Source: Nitrospirota bacterium (GTDB lineage Bacteria > Nitrospirota > Thermodesulfovibrionia > Thermodesulfovibrionales > Dissulfurispiraceae). From it: a DNA stretch of 58,345 nt. The DNA lies in contig JAMCVZ010000012.1 in NCBI GenBank assembly GCA_023476565.1, forward strand, positions 1 through 58,345. Direction: 5' to 3'. A program made the position numbers and the translations under genes. Below, one piece after another: positions 43,735-52,145 of the stretch. A model generated the notes under the pieces. It did not search any database, was not told where the DNA came from, and worked only from the letters and a program-made list of their open reading frames with translations. Positions within the stretch are counted from its first letter, which is position 1. Every line of letters begins with the position of its first letter.

Positions 43735-43787
43735 GACTTATTCCATGTATTTCTGAAACACCACACTATGAATAACTTGTCTTTCAA

Positions 43788-45821
43788 TTATGCCATCGGT
43801 ATTTCCACGGTAAAGATGCTGCCGCGCGGATTATTGTCCCTTACGGTTATCCGTCCCGAATGATCAGCTACTATCTTGTTGGCAATGGCGAGGCCGAGGC
43901 CGGTACCGCCCTTTCTGCCTGAAAAATAGGGAAGGAAGAGCTTTTCCTTCTCCTCGTCCCGTATCCCGGGACCCGTATCCGCGATATCGATCACTATCCT
44001 GTTATTTTCATTCATCTTTACGGAAATAGCAATGCCCCCCTTGCCGTCGATCGCTTTTATGGCATTGTCTATGATGTTCACGAGCACCCTCTTGAACTGC
44101 TCTGCATCGATATTAACCGAAGCGATACCGTTCTGGATAGCGGTATTTATCTCTACGTCCCTGAAGCCCTTGTACAGGCCGATCACGGAATCTATAAGTT
44201 CCGGAAGATTTGCGGGCGCCTTGTTAACGTCGGGCATTTTGCCGTACCTGGAAAATATGTCGACCAGTTTTTTGAGGCTGTCAACCTCCGTGATAATGGT
44301 TTTTGTCGCTTTTTCGAAGACTGAGTCGAAATCCTCGTCCTTCTGCTGCCATTTTTTTACGAGCCGCTCGGTCGACAGCTTGATCGGCGTCAGCGGGTTT
44401 TTAATCTCATGGGCCAGCCTTCGCGCCACTTCCTGCCAGGCGGTAACCTTCTGGGCCTTTATGATATCCGTGAGGTCCGCAAAAACAACGAGCATGCCGA
44501 GGGCCTTTGAGGTATAGGTCTCCCTGATCCCCGATATGTAAATTCTGAGTATGATGACCCTGCCCTTGATGTTCGCCTTCACTTCCCTCTTGATTTCCCT
44601 TATCTCGGTGCCTTCCATGTCATGTACCAGAGCCGCCAGCTCATCTGAATTGATGCCGGCGATGAAATCCCTGTAATCCCTGCCGATGACATCTTCCTGC
44701 GCGACGCTCAGTATGGAGCACGCAGCCTTGTTGATGGTCAAAATCTTCCCCTTGTTGTCGAGGAACATTACGCCCGAATTGATATTCTCGAGTATGTTCT
44801 CGAGATAGAGCCTTCTCCTGTCCGATTCCATGTACGCCTTCTCAAGCGAATCCTTGCTGTCTTTCAATTGCCTTACCATCTGGTTGAACGAGTCGATCAG
44901 GAGACCGATTTCATCCTCGCTCCTGACATCGACCCTGACATTCAGATCTCCGGAAGCGACCTGTTCGGTGGCCATTGCAAGGCTCTGGATGGGAATGGTA
45001 ATGCCCCTCGATATTTTGAGCGAGACCCATAATCCGGTAAATACTATCATCAGGGTCAGGAACCCGAGGATGAATATGTAGTTGAGCCTCAAGGGCTCCT
45101 TGAAGGATTCGAGCTTCAGATAATCCTCGTAGAGCTCTTTTAGTTTCTCCGCCCTCTCGGAAATTTTTTTCGGCAATACCAGTTCAACAACGATTGCTCC
45201 CCTGTCCCCCTTTGCGTGGTCGGGGACAGCGGCCCTTACGATATCTCCGCTGTCTTTTGAAATGACCTCCGTGCCTTCCTTGCCGTGCAGGGCATCCTTG
45301 ATTACATCGGTTGCGTTGTCCTGCAACGTTGTATACCTGCGGACGGACAGCTCTGCGGCAACGAGTTGCTTGCCGCGGGCCGCCTCCCGTGCTGCCGCAA
45401 GCACCTGCTCTCTCTCAAAATCGTAGAAAGCCTGCGCAAGCTCGACTGACCTGGTGAACGGCTCCTTCATCTGGGGAGCGAAAAAACGGCTGATGTAATT
45501 GGTTGCAAGCCCGCTGGCGGCAATGAAGAGAAAAGCCGAGGGAATAAGCGTGAGCACGACAAATATCGCCGTGAGCTTCGTCCTGAATTTATAGCCCATG
45601 ACCCTGTACCGCTTTTCCATGTAGAGCCTGAAAAGGTTTTTCCCGACAAAGAACATGAGGGTAAGGAGGGCGAGTATGTTGAGAGTGAGGAGGGCGATGA
45701 GCAGGAGGCGCGTCGTGATGTCGACCGAGGGTAATTTGATATAGTAAAGTTCGACGGCGGTTATAACCGCGACAAGAAGCAGCAGCCCGAAAATCGTTAT
45801 CAGAGGCCTGAAGATCTTCAT
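43788..45821 (-). CDS. ntrY: NtrY-like membrane sensor kinase
   Basis: A 677-residue kinase with several N-terminal TM helices (FGLLLLVAVITAVELYYI, RLLLIALLTLNILALLTLMFF, FVVLTLIPSAFLFIAASGLA), a periplasmic loop and a further TM (YIFILGFLTLMIVFTGLW). These are followed by HAMP (ITIPIQSLAMATEQVASGDLNVRV), PAS, HisKA with RRLAHEIKNPLTPIKLSTERL (phospho-His near 469), and HATPase (NIIDNAIKAI, IADTGPGI, GGTGLGLAI). The layout matches NtrY. Its ATG overlaps the DUF4390 stop (ATGA). The partner NtrX is next. Confidence 0.93.
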   Translation of the reverse strand: MKIFRPLITIFGLLLLVAVITAVELYYIKLPSVDITTRLLLIALLTLNILALLTLMFFVGKNLFRLYMEKRYRVMGYKFRTKLTAIFVVLTLIPSAFLFIAASGLATNYISRFFAPQMKEPFTRSVELAQAFYDFEREQVLAAAREAARGKQLVAAELSVRRYTTLQDNATDVIKDALHGKEGTEVISKDSGDIVRAAVPDHAKGDRGAIVVELVLPKKISERAEKLKELYEDYLKLESFKEPLRLNYIFILGFLTLMIVFTGLWVSLKISRGITIPIQSLAMATEQVASGDLNVRVDVRSEDEIGLLIDSFNQMVRQLKDSKDSLEKAYMESDRRRLYLENILENINSGVMFLDNKGKILTINKAACSILSVAQEDVIGRDYRDFIAGINSDELAALVHDMEGTEIREIKREVKANIKGRVIILRIYISGIRETYTSKALGMLVVFADLTDIIKAQKVTAWQEVARRLAHEIKNPLTPIKLSTERLVKKWQQKDEDFDSVFEKATKTIITEVDSLKKLVDIFSRYGKMPDVNKAPANLPELIDSVIGLYKGFRDVEINTAIQNGIASVNIDAEQFKRVLVNIIDNAIKAIDGKGGIAISVKMNENNRIVIDIADTGPGIRDEEKEKLFLPYFSGRKGGTGLGLAIANKIVADHSGRITVRDNNPRGSIFTVEIPMA

Positions 45822-46426
45822 GGCGATACTTTTGCGCTTACCGTAAAGACAGGGGAGTTTTTTGAAATGGTAAAATCCTTTTCAGGCACAAAGAACAGAA
45901 GATATCCTATGACCGGCGGAAGCTTCCTGGCACGGGATTCGACGGTGACTTTTATAAAATAGGTCCCCGGTTCCAACTCCTTTACGTTCGCCAGTTTCAG
46001 GTCCGCGATATTCATCGACCACTCGATCATCGAATCAGGGTCTTTGAAGCGTTTTTCGAGGTGGATGTTCCCGTAGATGCTTGTGGCTACATATTCCCGT
46101 TTTATCTGGTTGCTCCTTAGATTTTTTATGATCTTCCTGCCCAGGATGAACTCATCGGGCCAGATGTTCCAGACCCTGAAGAGGTCGATAAAAAATGTGA
46201 ATTCCTTGGACAGGCCTTCATTCATATCATCTATGAACTTGGGGTCGGGTTTGAGCGCAGTCGTAACAAATATTTCGCTGTTGGATATCCTTACGTTGAC
46301 TGAGGAAATCTCCATGGCGAAGCCCGGATCTGAATGCACAAAAATCAGGAAATAAAGGGATAAAATGAACAATGCCGGTCTAAAATGTGGAATAAGCCGG
46401 CGCGCTCTGTGTTTTGCCACGGTCAT
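45818..46426 (-). CDS. DUF4390 domain protein
   Basis: A 202-residue secreted or anchored protein with an N-terminal hydrophobic segment (ALFILSLYFLIFVHSDPGFA). The mature part matches DUF4390: MEISSVNVRISNSEIFVTTALKPDPKF, EEDL/FFIDLFRVWNIWPDEFI, and the LPPVIGYLLFFVPEKDF end. DUF4390 genes often sit directly before ntrY, as here (4-base overlap), so it may help the NtrY sensor in the periplasm. The biochemical role is unknown. Confidence 0.85.
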   Translation of the reverse strand: MTVAKHRARRLIPHFRPALFILSLYFLIFVHSDPGFAMEISSVNVRISNSEIFVTTALKPDPKFIDDMNEGLSKEFTFFIDLFRVWNIWPDEFILGRKIIKNLRSNQIKREYVATSIYGNIHLEKRFKDPDSMIEWSMNIADLKLANVKELEPGTYFIKVTVESRARKLPPVIGYLLFFVPEKDFTISKNSPVFTVSAKVSP

Positions 46427-46636
46427 CCTCTCGGTATCCGGATTCAGGAGTCCGGAGTGTGAAGCTGAAAATATTCAATACTCCTCCGGATTTTGTGCCT
46501 GATCCGAGCTCCCGAACTTTTCAACTTGACATATTACAGGAAAATTTATTTCATTATAACATATACTCTCATCGCGGCTTGAGATCGCGGGCCTCTGCAA
46601 GCAACGCTCTCAAGCCATAAATCAAGGGGGAAAAGC
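46427..46636. promoter_or_regulatory. Divergent promoter region, DUF4390-ntrYX versus adenosine-specific kinase
   Basis: This 210-base spacer separates divergent genes. It holds a TTGACA box near 46526 followed by TATTTCATTATAACAT-type AT-rich sequence, a likely promoter for the rightward gene. The -35/-10 spacing to TATAAC is long, so the exact start is uncertain. GGGGGAA precedes the ATG at 46637. Confidence 0.35.
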
Positions 46637-47119
46637 ATGGAAATCAGGACAATAAGGGTCGGTATTCCCGAAGGATGCAATGTAATCCTCGGCCAGACAC
46701 ACTTCATCAAGACTGCGGAGGATCTTTACGAGATAATCGCTACAACGATACCTCATGCCAGGTTCGGCATTGCTTTTACAGAGGCGTCAGGACCGTGCCT
46801 CATACGAACCGAGGGCAACGACGATGAGCTCACCGGTTTTTGCGCGGGGACGCTGCAGGAGCTAGGGGCGGGCCATATCTTTTGCGTTGTGTTGAGGAAC
46901 GCATTCCCCATCAATATTCTGAACCAGATCAAAAACTGCCCTGAAGTCTGCGGGATTTATTGTGCGACGGCAAATCCCCTTGAAGTGGTTGTTGCCTCTA
47001 CGGAACAGGGAAATGGTATTATAGGGGTGATTGACGGTTTCCCCCCGAAGGGTGTGGAGGCCCCTGAGGACAGGGTCCGCAGAAAAGAGTTCCTCAGAAA
47101 GATAGGATATAAACTGTAA
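46637..47119 (+). CDS. Adenosine-specific kinase-like protein (DUF355)
   Basis: A 160-residue protein matching the small adenosine-specific kinase family named from archaeal work: VGIPEGCNVILGQTHFIKTAEDLYE, ARFGIAFTEASGPCLIRTEGND, GHIFCVVLRNAFPINILN and the GIIGVIDGFPPKGVE C-terminal motif. It lacks classic kinase motifs, and the activity in bacteria is not well established. It is followed 21 bases later by hisI, so both may share a transcript. Confidence 0.85.
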   Translation: MEIRTIRVGIPEGCNVILGQTHFIKTAEDLYEIIATTIPHARFGIAFTEASGPCLIRTEGNDDELTGFCAGTLQELGAGHIFCVVLRNAFPINILNQIKNCPEVCGIYCATANPLEVVVASTEQGNGIIGVIDGFPPKGVEAPEDRVRRKEFLRKIGYKL

Positions 47120-47140
47120 ACGGGGAGGCTGACGATCGCC

Positions 47141-47458
47141 ATGATACCGGAACTTAAATATGATGAAAAGGGGCTTGTCCCGGCCATAATCCAGGACGCT
47201 GAGAACGGCGAGGTGCTCATGATGGCCTATATGAACGAGACCTCATTAAAAACAACCGTAGAAACGGGCTTCACGCATTTCTGGTCGAGGTCAAGGCAGA
47301 AATACTGGAAGAAGGGCGAGACCTCGGGCCATGTGCAGGAGGTCAGGGAGATATTGTACGACTGCGATGCGGATACGCTTCTTATAAAGGTAAAGCAGCA
47401 TGGCGCAGGCGCATGTCATACGGGCAACAGGACGTGCTTTTACAGGAAAATAATGTAG
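47141..47458 (+). CDS. hisI: Phosphoribosyl-AMP cyclohydrolase
   Basis: Opens the ring of PR-AMP in histidine synthesis. The 105-residue protein has [79 protein letters not shown]; the CDxD and CHTG motifs hold the zinc and magnesium ligands. HisE is not fused. The HIT gene follows. Confidence 0.96.
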   Translation: MIPELKYDEKGLVPAIIQDAENGEVLMMAYMNETSLKTTVETGFTHFWSRSRQKYWKKGETSGHVQEVREILYDCDADTLLIKVKQHGAGACHTGNRTCFYRKIM

Positions 47459-47517
47459 GGGCCTATGTGGCTGCCCATGATCAAAGGGCGCCCCTACAAC
47501 TGTTTCCCGGAGGGTTT

Positions 47518-47862
47518 ATGAGCAATTGCATATTCTGTAAGATCATCGACAAAAAAATACCGGCGAGAATAATCTATGAGGATGAGCATGCCCTTGCCTT
47601 CGAAGATGTAAACCCGCAGGCGCCTGTTCATGCGCTGGTGATCCCTAAAAAGCATATCCCTACGATTATGGATATCGGGGAGGAGGACGGCAGCCTGATC
47701 AGCCACCTGATAACGGTTGCCAATAAAATAGCAAAAAATAAGGGGATCGCTGAAAGGGGATTCAGGATAGTAACCAACTGCAATCCGGAAAGCGGCCAGA
47801 CGGTCTATCATATCCACCTTCATATTCTCGGCGGACGCCGGATGCACTGGCCACCGGGATAA
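47518..47862 (+). CDS. HIT-family nucleotide-binding protein (HinT-like)
   Basis: A 114-residue purine-nucleoside phosphoramidase-type protein. The start at 47518 follows GGAGGG and gives the standard MSNCIFCKIIDKKIPARIIYEDE N-terminus; longer frames add non-HIT residues. The histidine triad HIHLHILGG is intact, with QTVYHIHLH just before. It lies directly after hisI and 60 bases past its stop. Confidence 0.94.
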   Translation: MSNCIFCKIIDKKIPARIIYEDEHALAFEDVNPQAPVHALVIPKKHIPTIMDIGEEDGSLISHLITVANKIAKNKGIAERGFRIVTNCNPESGQTVYHIHLHILGGRRMHWPPG

Positions 47863-47906
47863 AAACAACGCAAAATGCAAGATGAAGAAATCAAGCGGAA
47901 AGAAAT

Positions 47907-47931
47907 AGTGTGGTGTTTCATGGAATAAGTC
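47907..47931. repeat. Intergenic repeat block related to 43735-43772
   Basis: AGTGTGGTGTTTCATGGAATAAGTC is repeated, in reverse orientation and with an 8-base insertion, beside the REP at 43667-43734. Here it sits 20 bases before the GGGACTGTCCC repeat, showing that the intergenic elements travel as composite blocks. Confidence 0.75.
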
Positions 47932-47951
47932 CAATGACAGTATCGTGCGCT

Positions 47952-48031
47952 GGGGACTGTCCCTATTTACCAACAGTAGGTGGTTTACCACGGACGAAGC
48001 GAAGCGAAGTCGTAGAATAGGGACTGTCCCC
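47952..48031. repeat. GGGACTGTCCC-bounded intergenic repeat, copy B
   Basis: About 80 bases with a terminal GGGACTGTCCC palindrome at each end, and the same core (TTTACCAACAGTAGGTGG..., GAAGCGAAGCGAAGTCGTAGAATA) as the copy at 21522-21602. It lies between the convergent HIT and ferredoxin genes, so it may double as a bidirectional terminator. Confidence 0.9.
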
Positions 48032-48043
48032 TCACTCCTTCGG

Positions 48044-48226
48044 CTATTCGAACTTTATCGCCTCAACAGGGCAGAGACTTGAAGCTTCTTCGCAGTCACA
48101 GGTATTACATTTGTCCGGACCTATGACCCATGCCTTGTCATCCCTGAGTTCGAAGACCTCGGGGCAGACCTCAACACAAGAGCCGCAGCCAATACACAAA
48201 TCATAATCAACTATCGGGGTTGCCAT
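48044..48226 (-). CDS. Small ferredoxin (4Fe-4S)
   Basis: A 60-residue ferredoxin: MATPIVDYDLCIGCGSCVEVCPEVFEL with the C-x2-C-x2-C-x3-CP cluster motif. The second half (CNTCDCEEASSLCPVEAIKFE) has further cysteines and could hold a second cluster or a disulfide, as in single-cluster Desulfovibrio-type ferredoxins. GGAGG lies before the ATG. It is an electron carrier; the partner is not identifiable here. Confidence 0.9.
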   Translation of the reverse strand: MATPIVDYDLCIGCGSCVEVCPEVFELRDDKAWVIGPDKCNTCDCEEASSLCPVEAIKFE

Positions 48227-48491
48227 GGAAAAACCTCCTCAATATTCAATATTGTTTAATTATACCAAATCTTTTTATATATTCTATGATCTTAATTATA
48301 CAAAATATTTTTGTCAGTTCTATGTTAAAATGAGACTTCCTGAAAATTCATTTGATTTTAGCTCTATTTTCAGGATAACTTAATAGTGGAAAGCGGTAGC
48401 GGTTGGTAAATACACGCGGCATGTATATCAGCGGCTTGTTCCGAAAGAAATCCGCCGATTATCGCCCGCTGCCCTGTTTATGGAGGACCAT

Positions 48492-49748
48492 ATGGATATA
48501 AAGCACTATGTTTTTAATAAGGCAATCGAAGCGAAAGCGGGCGCTAAAAGCCTTGCGCGGGCATCTTCAAGCCAGAAGGACCGTACGCTCATAAAAATGG
48601 CAGAGGCCCTGAAAAACAGGACAAAAGAGCTTATCGCAGAGAATAGGAAGGATATAGAATACGCGGAGAAAAAGGGACTCTCAAAGGCGCTCATCGACAG
48701 GCTGACCCTTAACGAAAAGCGGGTCAATGAGATGGCCCGGGGTCTTGTCGAAGTGGCCCAACTCCCCGATCCTGTGGGTGAGGTGACCAAGATGTGGCAA
48801 AGGCCCAACGGCATGACGGTCGGCAAGATGCGGGTTCCTATAGGGGTCATCGGGATAATTTATGAGGCCCGGCCCAATGTAACCGCTGATGCGACAAGCC
48901 TGTGCCTGAAGGCGGGGAACGCCGTTATCCTGCGGGGCGGCTCCGAGGCGATAAACTCGAACAGGGCCATCGTCGGAATCCTGAGGGATGCCATGAAAGC
49001 TGAAGGAATACACGAGGGCGCGATTACCTTTATCGATATCCCCGACAGAGAGGCCGTAATGGAGATGCTGAAGCTGGAGGGTATTATCGATCTGATAATC
49101 CCCCGTGGAGGTGAGGGGCTTATCAGGGCTGTAACGGAAAACTCCAGGATTCCGGTGCTGAAGCATTACAAAGGGGTCTGCCATGTCTTTGTGGACAGGG
49201 ATGCAGATCTGAAGATGGCTGAAGAAATATGCCTGAATGCAAAAGTGCAGAGGCCGGGTACCTGCAATGCGATGGAAACAATGCTGGTTGACGAGGCTGT
49301 TTCCGGGGCCTTTCTCCCCGGGATGCTCAAGCGATTCAAAGATGCCGGCGTCGAACTCAGGGGATGTTCCAAAACCGTCTCCATATACCCCGGCATAAAA
49401 GAGGTGAAGGACGAGGATTTCCACAACGAGTACCTTGACCTGGTTTTAAATGTCAGGGTCGTTAAAGATATGGACAGCGCCATGGAACATATTTCGAAAT
49501 ACGGCTCGGCACATTCTGACGCAATCATAACCATGAATTACGCTAAGGCGATGCGGTTTTTGAGAGAGGTGGATTCCTCTGCAGTGCTCGTCAATGCTTC
49601 CACCCGCCTGAATGACGGCTACCAGTTCGGGCTCGGCGCCGAGATAGGCATATCGACCGACAAGATACATGCGCGGGGGCCGATGGGGCTGGAGGAGTTG
49701 ACGTGTACGAAATTCATAGTCCTCGGAAGCGGGCAGGTGAGGGAATAA
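48492..49748 (+). CDS. proA: Gamma-glutamyl phosphate reductase
   Basis: Second step of proline synthesis, reducing gamma-glutamyl phosphate with NADPH. The start at 48492 follows TGGAGGACCAT and gives MDIKHYVFNKAIEAKAG, preferable to an ATG 12 bases earlier. The 418-residue protein has the aldehyde-dehydrogenase-like fold: KMRVPIGVIGIIYEARPNVTADA, LRGGSEAINSN, the catalytic Cys in VQRPGTCNAMET, and GLGAEIGISTDKIHARGPMGLEELT. No proB adjacent. Confidence 0.97.
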   Translation: MDIKHYVFNKAIEAKAGAKSLARASSSQKDRTLIKMAEALKNRTKELIAENRKDIEYAEKKGLSKALIDRLTLNEKRVNEMARGLVEVAQLPDPVGEVTKMWQRPNGMTVGKMRVPIGVIGIIYEARPNVTADATSLCLKAGNAVILRGGSEAINSNRAIVGILRDAMKAEGIHEGAITFIDIPDREAVMEMLKLEGIIDLIIPRGGEGLIRAVTENSRIPVLKHYKGVCHVFVDRDADLKMAEEICLNAKVQRPGTCNAMETMLVDEAVSGAFLPGMLKRFKDAGVELRGCSKTVSIYPGIKEVKDEDFHNEYLDLVLNVRVVKDMDSAMEHISKYGSAHSDAIITMNYAKAMRFLREVDSSAVLVNASTRLNDGYQFGLGAEIGISTDKIHARGPMGLEELTCTKFIVLGSGQVRE

Positions 49749-49913
49749 GGCTGATCCCTGCCTGAGGTCTTCACAAAAGCTATGAATTTATTATAAAAAT
49801 TCATCTCTCAGGGGACAAGGTTTGTCGCTGGTGAGGCTTTTTCGGCATATCTCCCTGCCCTGCGGCGGCGGTATGATATAGAGTGCATCAACCCGTTGAT
49901 AGAGGAGGCTAAA

Positions 49914-50195
49914 ATGTCAGAGAAGCTGAGCTATGAGGAATTTATTAGAAAGGCGATAGTGAGTCTTAGGAAAGAAGGGTATAAAGGCATACATACGGTC
50001 TATTCGGGATTCAATGAGGCGTTCAAGAAATATTTCGAGGGAGAAGATCCTATCAAGGTAACCAATCAGCTTGCGCAGGAAGGAAAGATCGTAATAAGGC
50101 CGGTCAAGGGCGGAGTAATGCTCTATCTGACAGAAGATGCCCCGGCGATGAAGGGGCAGGGAGATGAGGCGCTGAAGAAGATGGGGCTCGGATAA
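49914..50195 (+). CDS. Small conserved-looking protein, unknown
   Basis: The 93-residue protein from the ATG at 49914, which follows GAGGAGG; a longer start at 49896 is less good. It reads as a small winged-helix-like domain: SYEEFIRKAIVSLRKEGYKGIHTVYSGFNEAFKKYF, then VTNQLAQEGKIVIRPVKGGVMLYLTED, where the strand pair could be a wing. No family was recognised. It is immediately upstream of nadD, 15 bases apart, so co-transcribed. Confidence 0.7.
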   Translation: MSEKLSYEEFIRKAIVSLRKEGYKGIHTVYSGFNEAFKKYFEGEDPIKVTNQLAQEGKIVIRPVKGGVMLYLTEDAPAMKGQGDEALKKMGLG

Positions 50196-50210
50196 AATCT
50201 GGAGTAACTA

Positions 50211-50936
50211 TTGAGATTAGGAATTTTCGGAGGCACCTTTAATCCCGTTCACTTAGGACATTTGCGTACGGCCGAGGAGGTCGGATACAAACTTGATCTC
50301 GATAAAGTAATCTTTATTCCTTCCGGGAATCCGCCTCTTAAAGCGCTGGATTTACCGGATGCGCAGCACAGGTATGAAATGACAAAGCTTGCAACGGAAT
50401 CTAATGTAAACTTCACGGTCTCGGATATTGAACTGAGGCAGGCAGGAAAATCTTATACGGTCAATACCCTTCAAAGGCTCCACGGGATATATCCTCAGGA
50501 CGAGCTGTTATTTATCCTTGGTACGGACGCGTTTTTAGATATACCTCACTGGTGGCAGCCTGACAGGCTGATAAGCATGGCCGATTTTGTTATTGTGGCA
50601 AGGCCCGAATTCAGTCCGGAGGATCTCGCGAAATCCCCTTATGTAGAGCATGAATCCCGGCGTTCACATCCGTTCATCAAGCCGGTTCCCTGCAGTGATG
50701 GGCGGAGCGGCAATGCGGCGGCCCCGGAGGGCAGCGGCGCCGTATCCGCGACCTGTGACTGCAGCACCGTTCGTTTCAGGCTCAGGGGAGGGAGAAGCGC
50801 TGTTTTTGTACGGGTAACCCCGCTTGACATATCGTCAACCGATATACGGATGCTTGTGAGGGAAAATAAAAGCATCAGATATCTTTTGCCGGAGACAGTA
50901 GAAAAGTACATCCACGCGCACAGCCTGTACAGGTGA
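50211..50936 (+). CDS. nadD: Nicotinate-nucleotide adenylyltransferase
   Basis: Makes deamido-NAD from nicotinate mononucleotide and ATP. TTG start, with GGAG 7 bases upstream. The 241-residue protein has RLGIFGGTFNPVHLGHLRTAEEV (HxGH), LLFILGTDAFLDIPHWWQPDRL and the LDISSTDIR motif. A Ser/Gly/Cys-rich insertion of about 30 residues (FIKPVPCSDGRSGNAAAPEGSG...TCDCSTVRFR) lies between the core and the STDIR motif. This explains the extra length compared with the usual 190-215. Confidence 0.93.
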   Translation: MRLGIFGGTFNPVHLGHLRTAEEVGYKLDLDKVIFIPSGNPPLKALDLPDAQHRYEMTKLATESNVNFTVSDIELRQAGKSYTVNTLQRLHGIYPQDELLFILGTDAFLDIPHWWQPDRLISMADFVIVARPEFSPEDLAKSPYVEHESRRSHPFIKPVPCSDGRSGNAAAPEGSGAVSATCDCSTVRFRLRGGRSAVFVRVTPLDISSTDIRMLVRENKSIRYLLPETVEKYIHAHSLYR

Positions 50937-51018
50937 GGTACTGCATGCAGGCGGATACCGGAGGAAAGCCCGGAAAAATTTCCGTGCAACCCGGTCTTTT
51001 TGCGCCTTTTTATATTCC

Positions 51019-52140
51019 ATGATCTCTTTTGAAGCGGTTATCAATAATCTCGACGAGGCGGTCTTTTTATTCGATAAAAAGGGAAAGCTGGTCTTCGCAA
51101 ACAAGGCGGGGGAGGAGTTTTTCGGCAGAAGTCTTAAGGAGATAAAGAACCGGCAGTTCAAATATTTGTTTTCTGATGCGAAGGACATTGTCATCCTCCT
51201 GGAAAAGACTATCAGGGAAGGACGTTTGTTCAACTGCAGGGACATGGAAGTAGACCTGGGAAGGACCGCAAATATAAATGTGAACATTTCACCGTTTTAC
51301 CTGGACGGGACCCTGGAAGGCGCGTTGCTGTGCATCAGGGAAAACCTGTCTTTGACCAATAGAGAGGATTACCATTTTGACATGCTGCTGTACCTTATCG
51401 GTTCCGTTGCCCACGAGATAAAAAACCCTTTGAGCGGCATAAAGGGGGCGGCCCAGATATTACAAGGGAGCGCCAGGAATTCAGAGGCAGTGGAGTGCGT
51501 AAATCTTATTATAAAAGAGGCGGACAGGCTGAATGCGGTATTGCAGAGTTACCTTACCATGACGAGGATGCCTGTTTTCAACCGGCTGAATATTCATGAG
51601 GTTATAGAGCACGCGCTGAGAGTAATGGGAACCACGGTCAAAGAGAGTAAGATAGTGATAGGCAAATCGTATGATCCGAGCCTCCCCATTATTCGCGGTG
51701 ATGAAGGGAAATTGCTGCAGGTCTTTATTAACCTGCTGAAGAATGCCGTTGAAGCCATGACCGTGCCGAAGGAATCAAAAGGCAGGGGCGGCAATCAAGT
51801 GTCTTCCGGACCTGCCCGGCCGGTGCTGAGCATCTCGACGAGGCCGTCCAATGAGTATATGGTTGTTTACGAAGGCGGGGGGGCCGGCAGGAAGGATTCA
51901 AAATCAAAGAAGCAGAGGTGGGTTGTTATCACCATGCAGGATACGGGCATGGGCATTCCCGGAGATGAAATCGGGAAAATATTCCTGCCATTCTATACGA
52001 AAAAGGACGGGGGCAGCGGCCTCGGCCTCGCCTTATCCAGAAAGATCATAAAGGACCACGGGGGTACCATAAAGGTCAAAAGCAAGGTGGGCCATGGCAC
52101 AACCGTAAGCGTATACCTGCCGCTTCAGGTGACGGGGTAA
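51019..52140 (+). CDS. NtrB-like cytoplasmic sensor histidine kinase
   Basis: A 373-residue kinase with no TM: PAS domain (ISFEAVINNLDEAVFLFDKKGKLVFANKAG), HisKA with GSVAHEIKNPLSGIKGAAQIL (phospho-His near 132), and HATPase (NLLKNAVEAM, MQDTGMGIPGDE, GGSGLGLALSRKI). A Ser/Gly-rich insert of about 40 residues lies before the G1 box. The PAS-kinase layout without a membrane segment fits the nitrogen regulator NtrB/GlnL. It is 5 bases before the sigma-54 response regulator. Confidence 0.9.
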   Translation: MISFEAVINNLDEAVFLFDKKGKLVFANKAGEEFFGRSLKEIKNRQFKYLFSDAKDIVILLEKTIREGRLFNCRDMEVDLGRTANINVNISPFYLDGTLEGALLCIRENLSLTNREDYHFDMLLYLIGSVAHEIKNPLSGIKGAAQILQGSARNSEAVECVNLIIKEADRLNAVLQSYLTMTRMPVFNRLNIHEVIEHALRVMGTTVKESKIVIGKSYDPSLPIIRGDEGKLLQVFINLLKNAVEAMTVPKESKGRGGNQVSSGPARPVLSISTRPSNEYMVVYEGGGAGRKDSKSKKQRWVVITMQDTGMGIPGDEIGKIFLPFYTKKDGGSGLGLALSRKIIKDHGGTIKVKSKVGHGTTVSVYLPLQVTG

Positions 52141-52145
52141 GGGGA

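Noticed and set aside
47413-47517. An upstream start extending the HIT protein by 35 residues
   Set aside because: The extra residues overlap hisI in another frame and do not resemble HIT N-termini, whereas the ATG at 47518 has GGAGGG and the standard MSNCIFCKI start.
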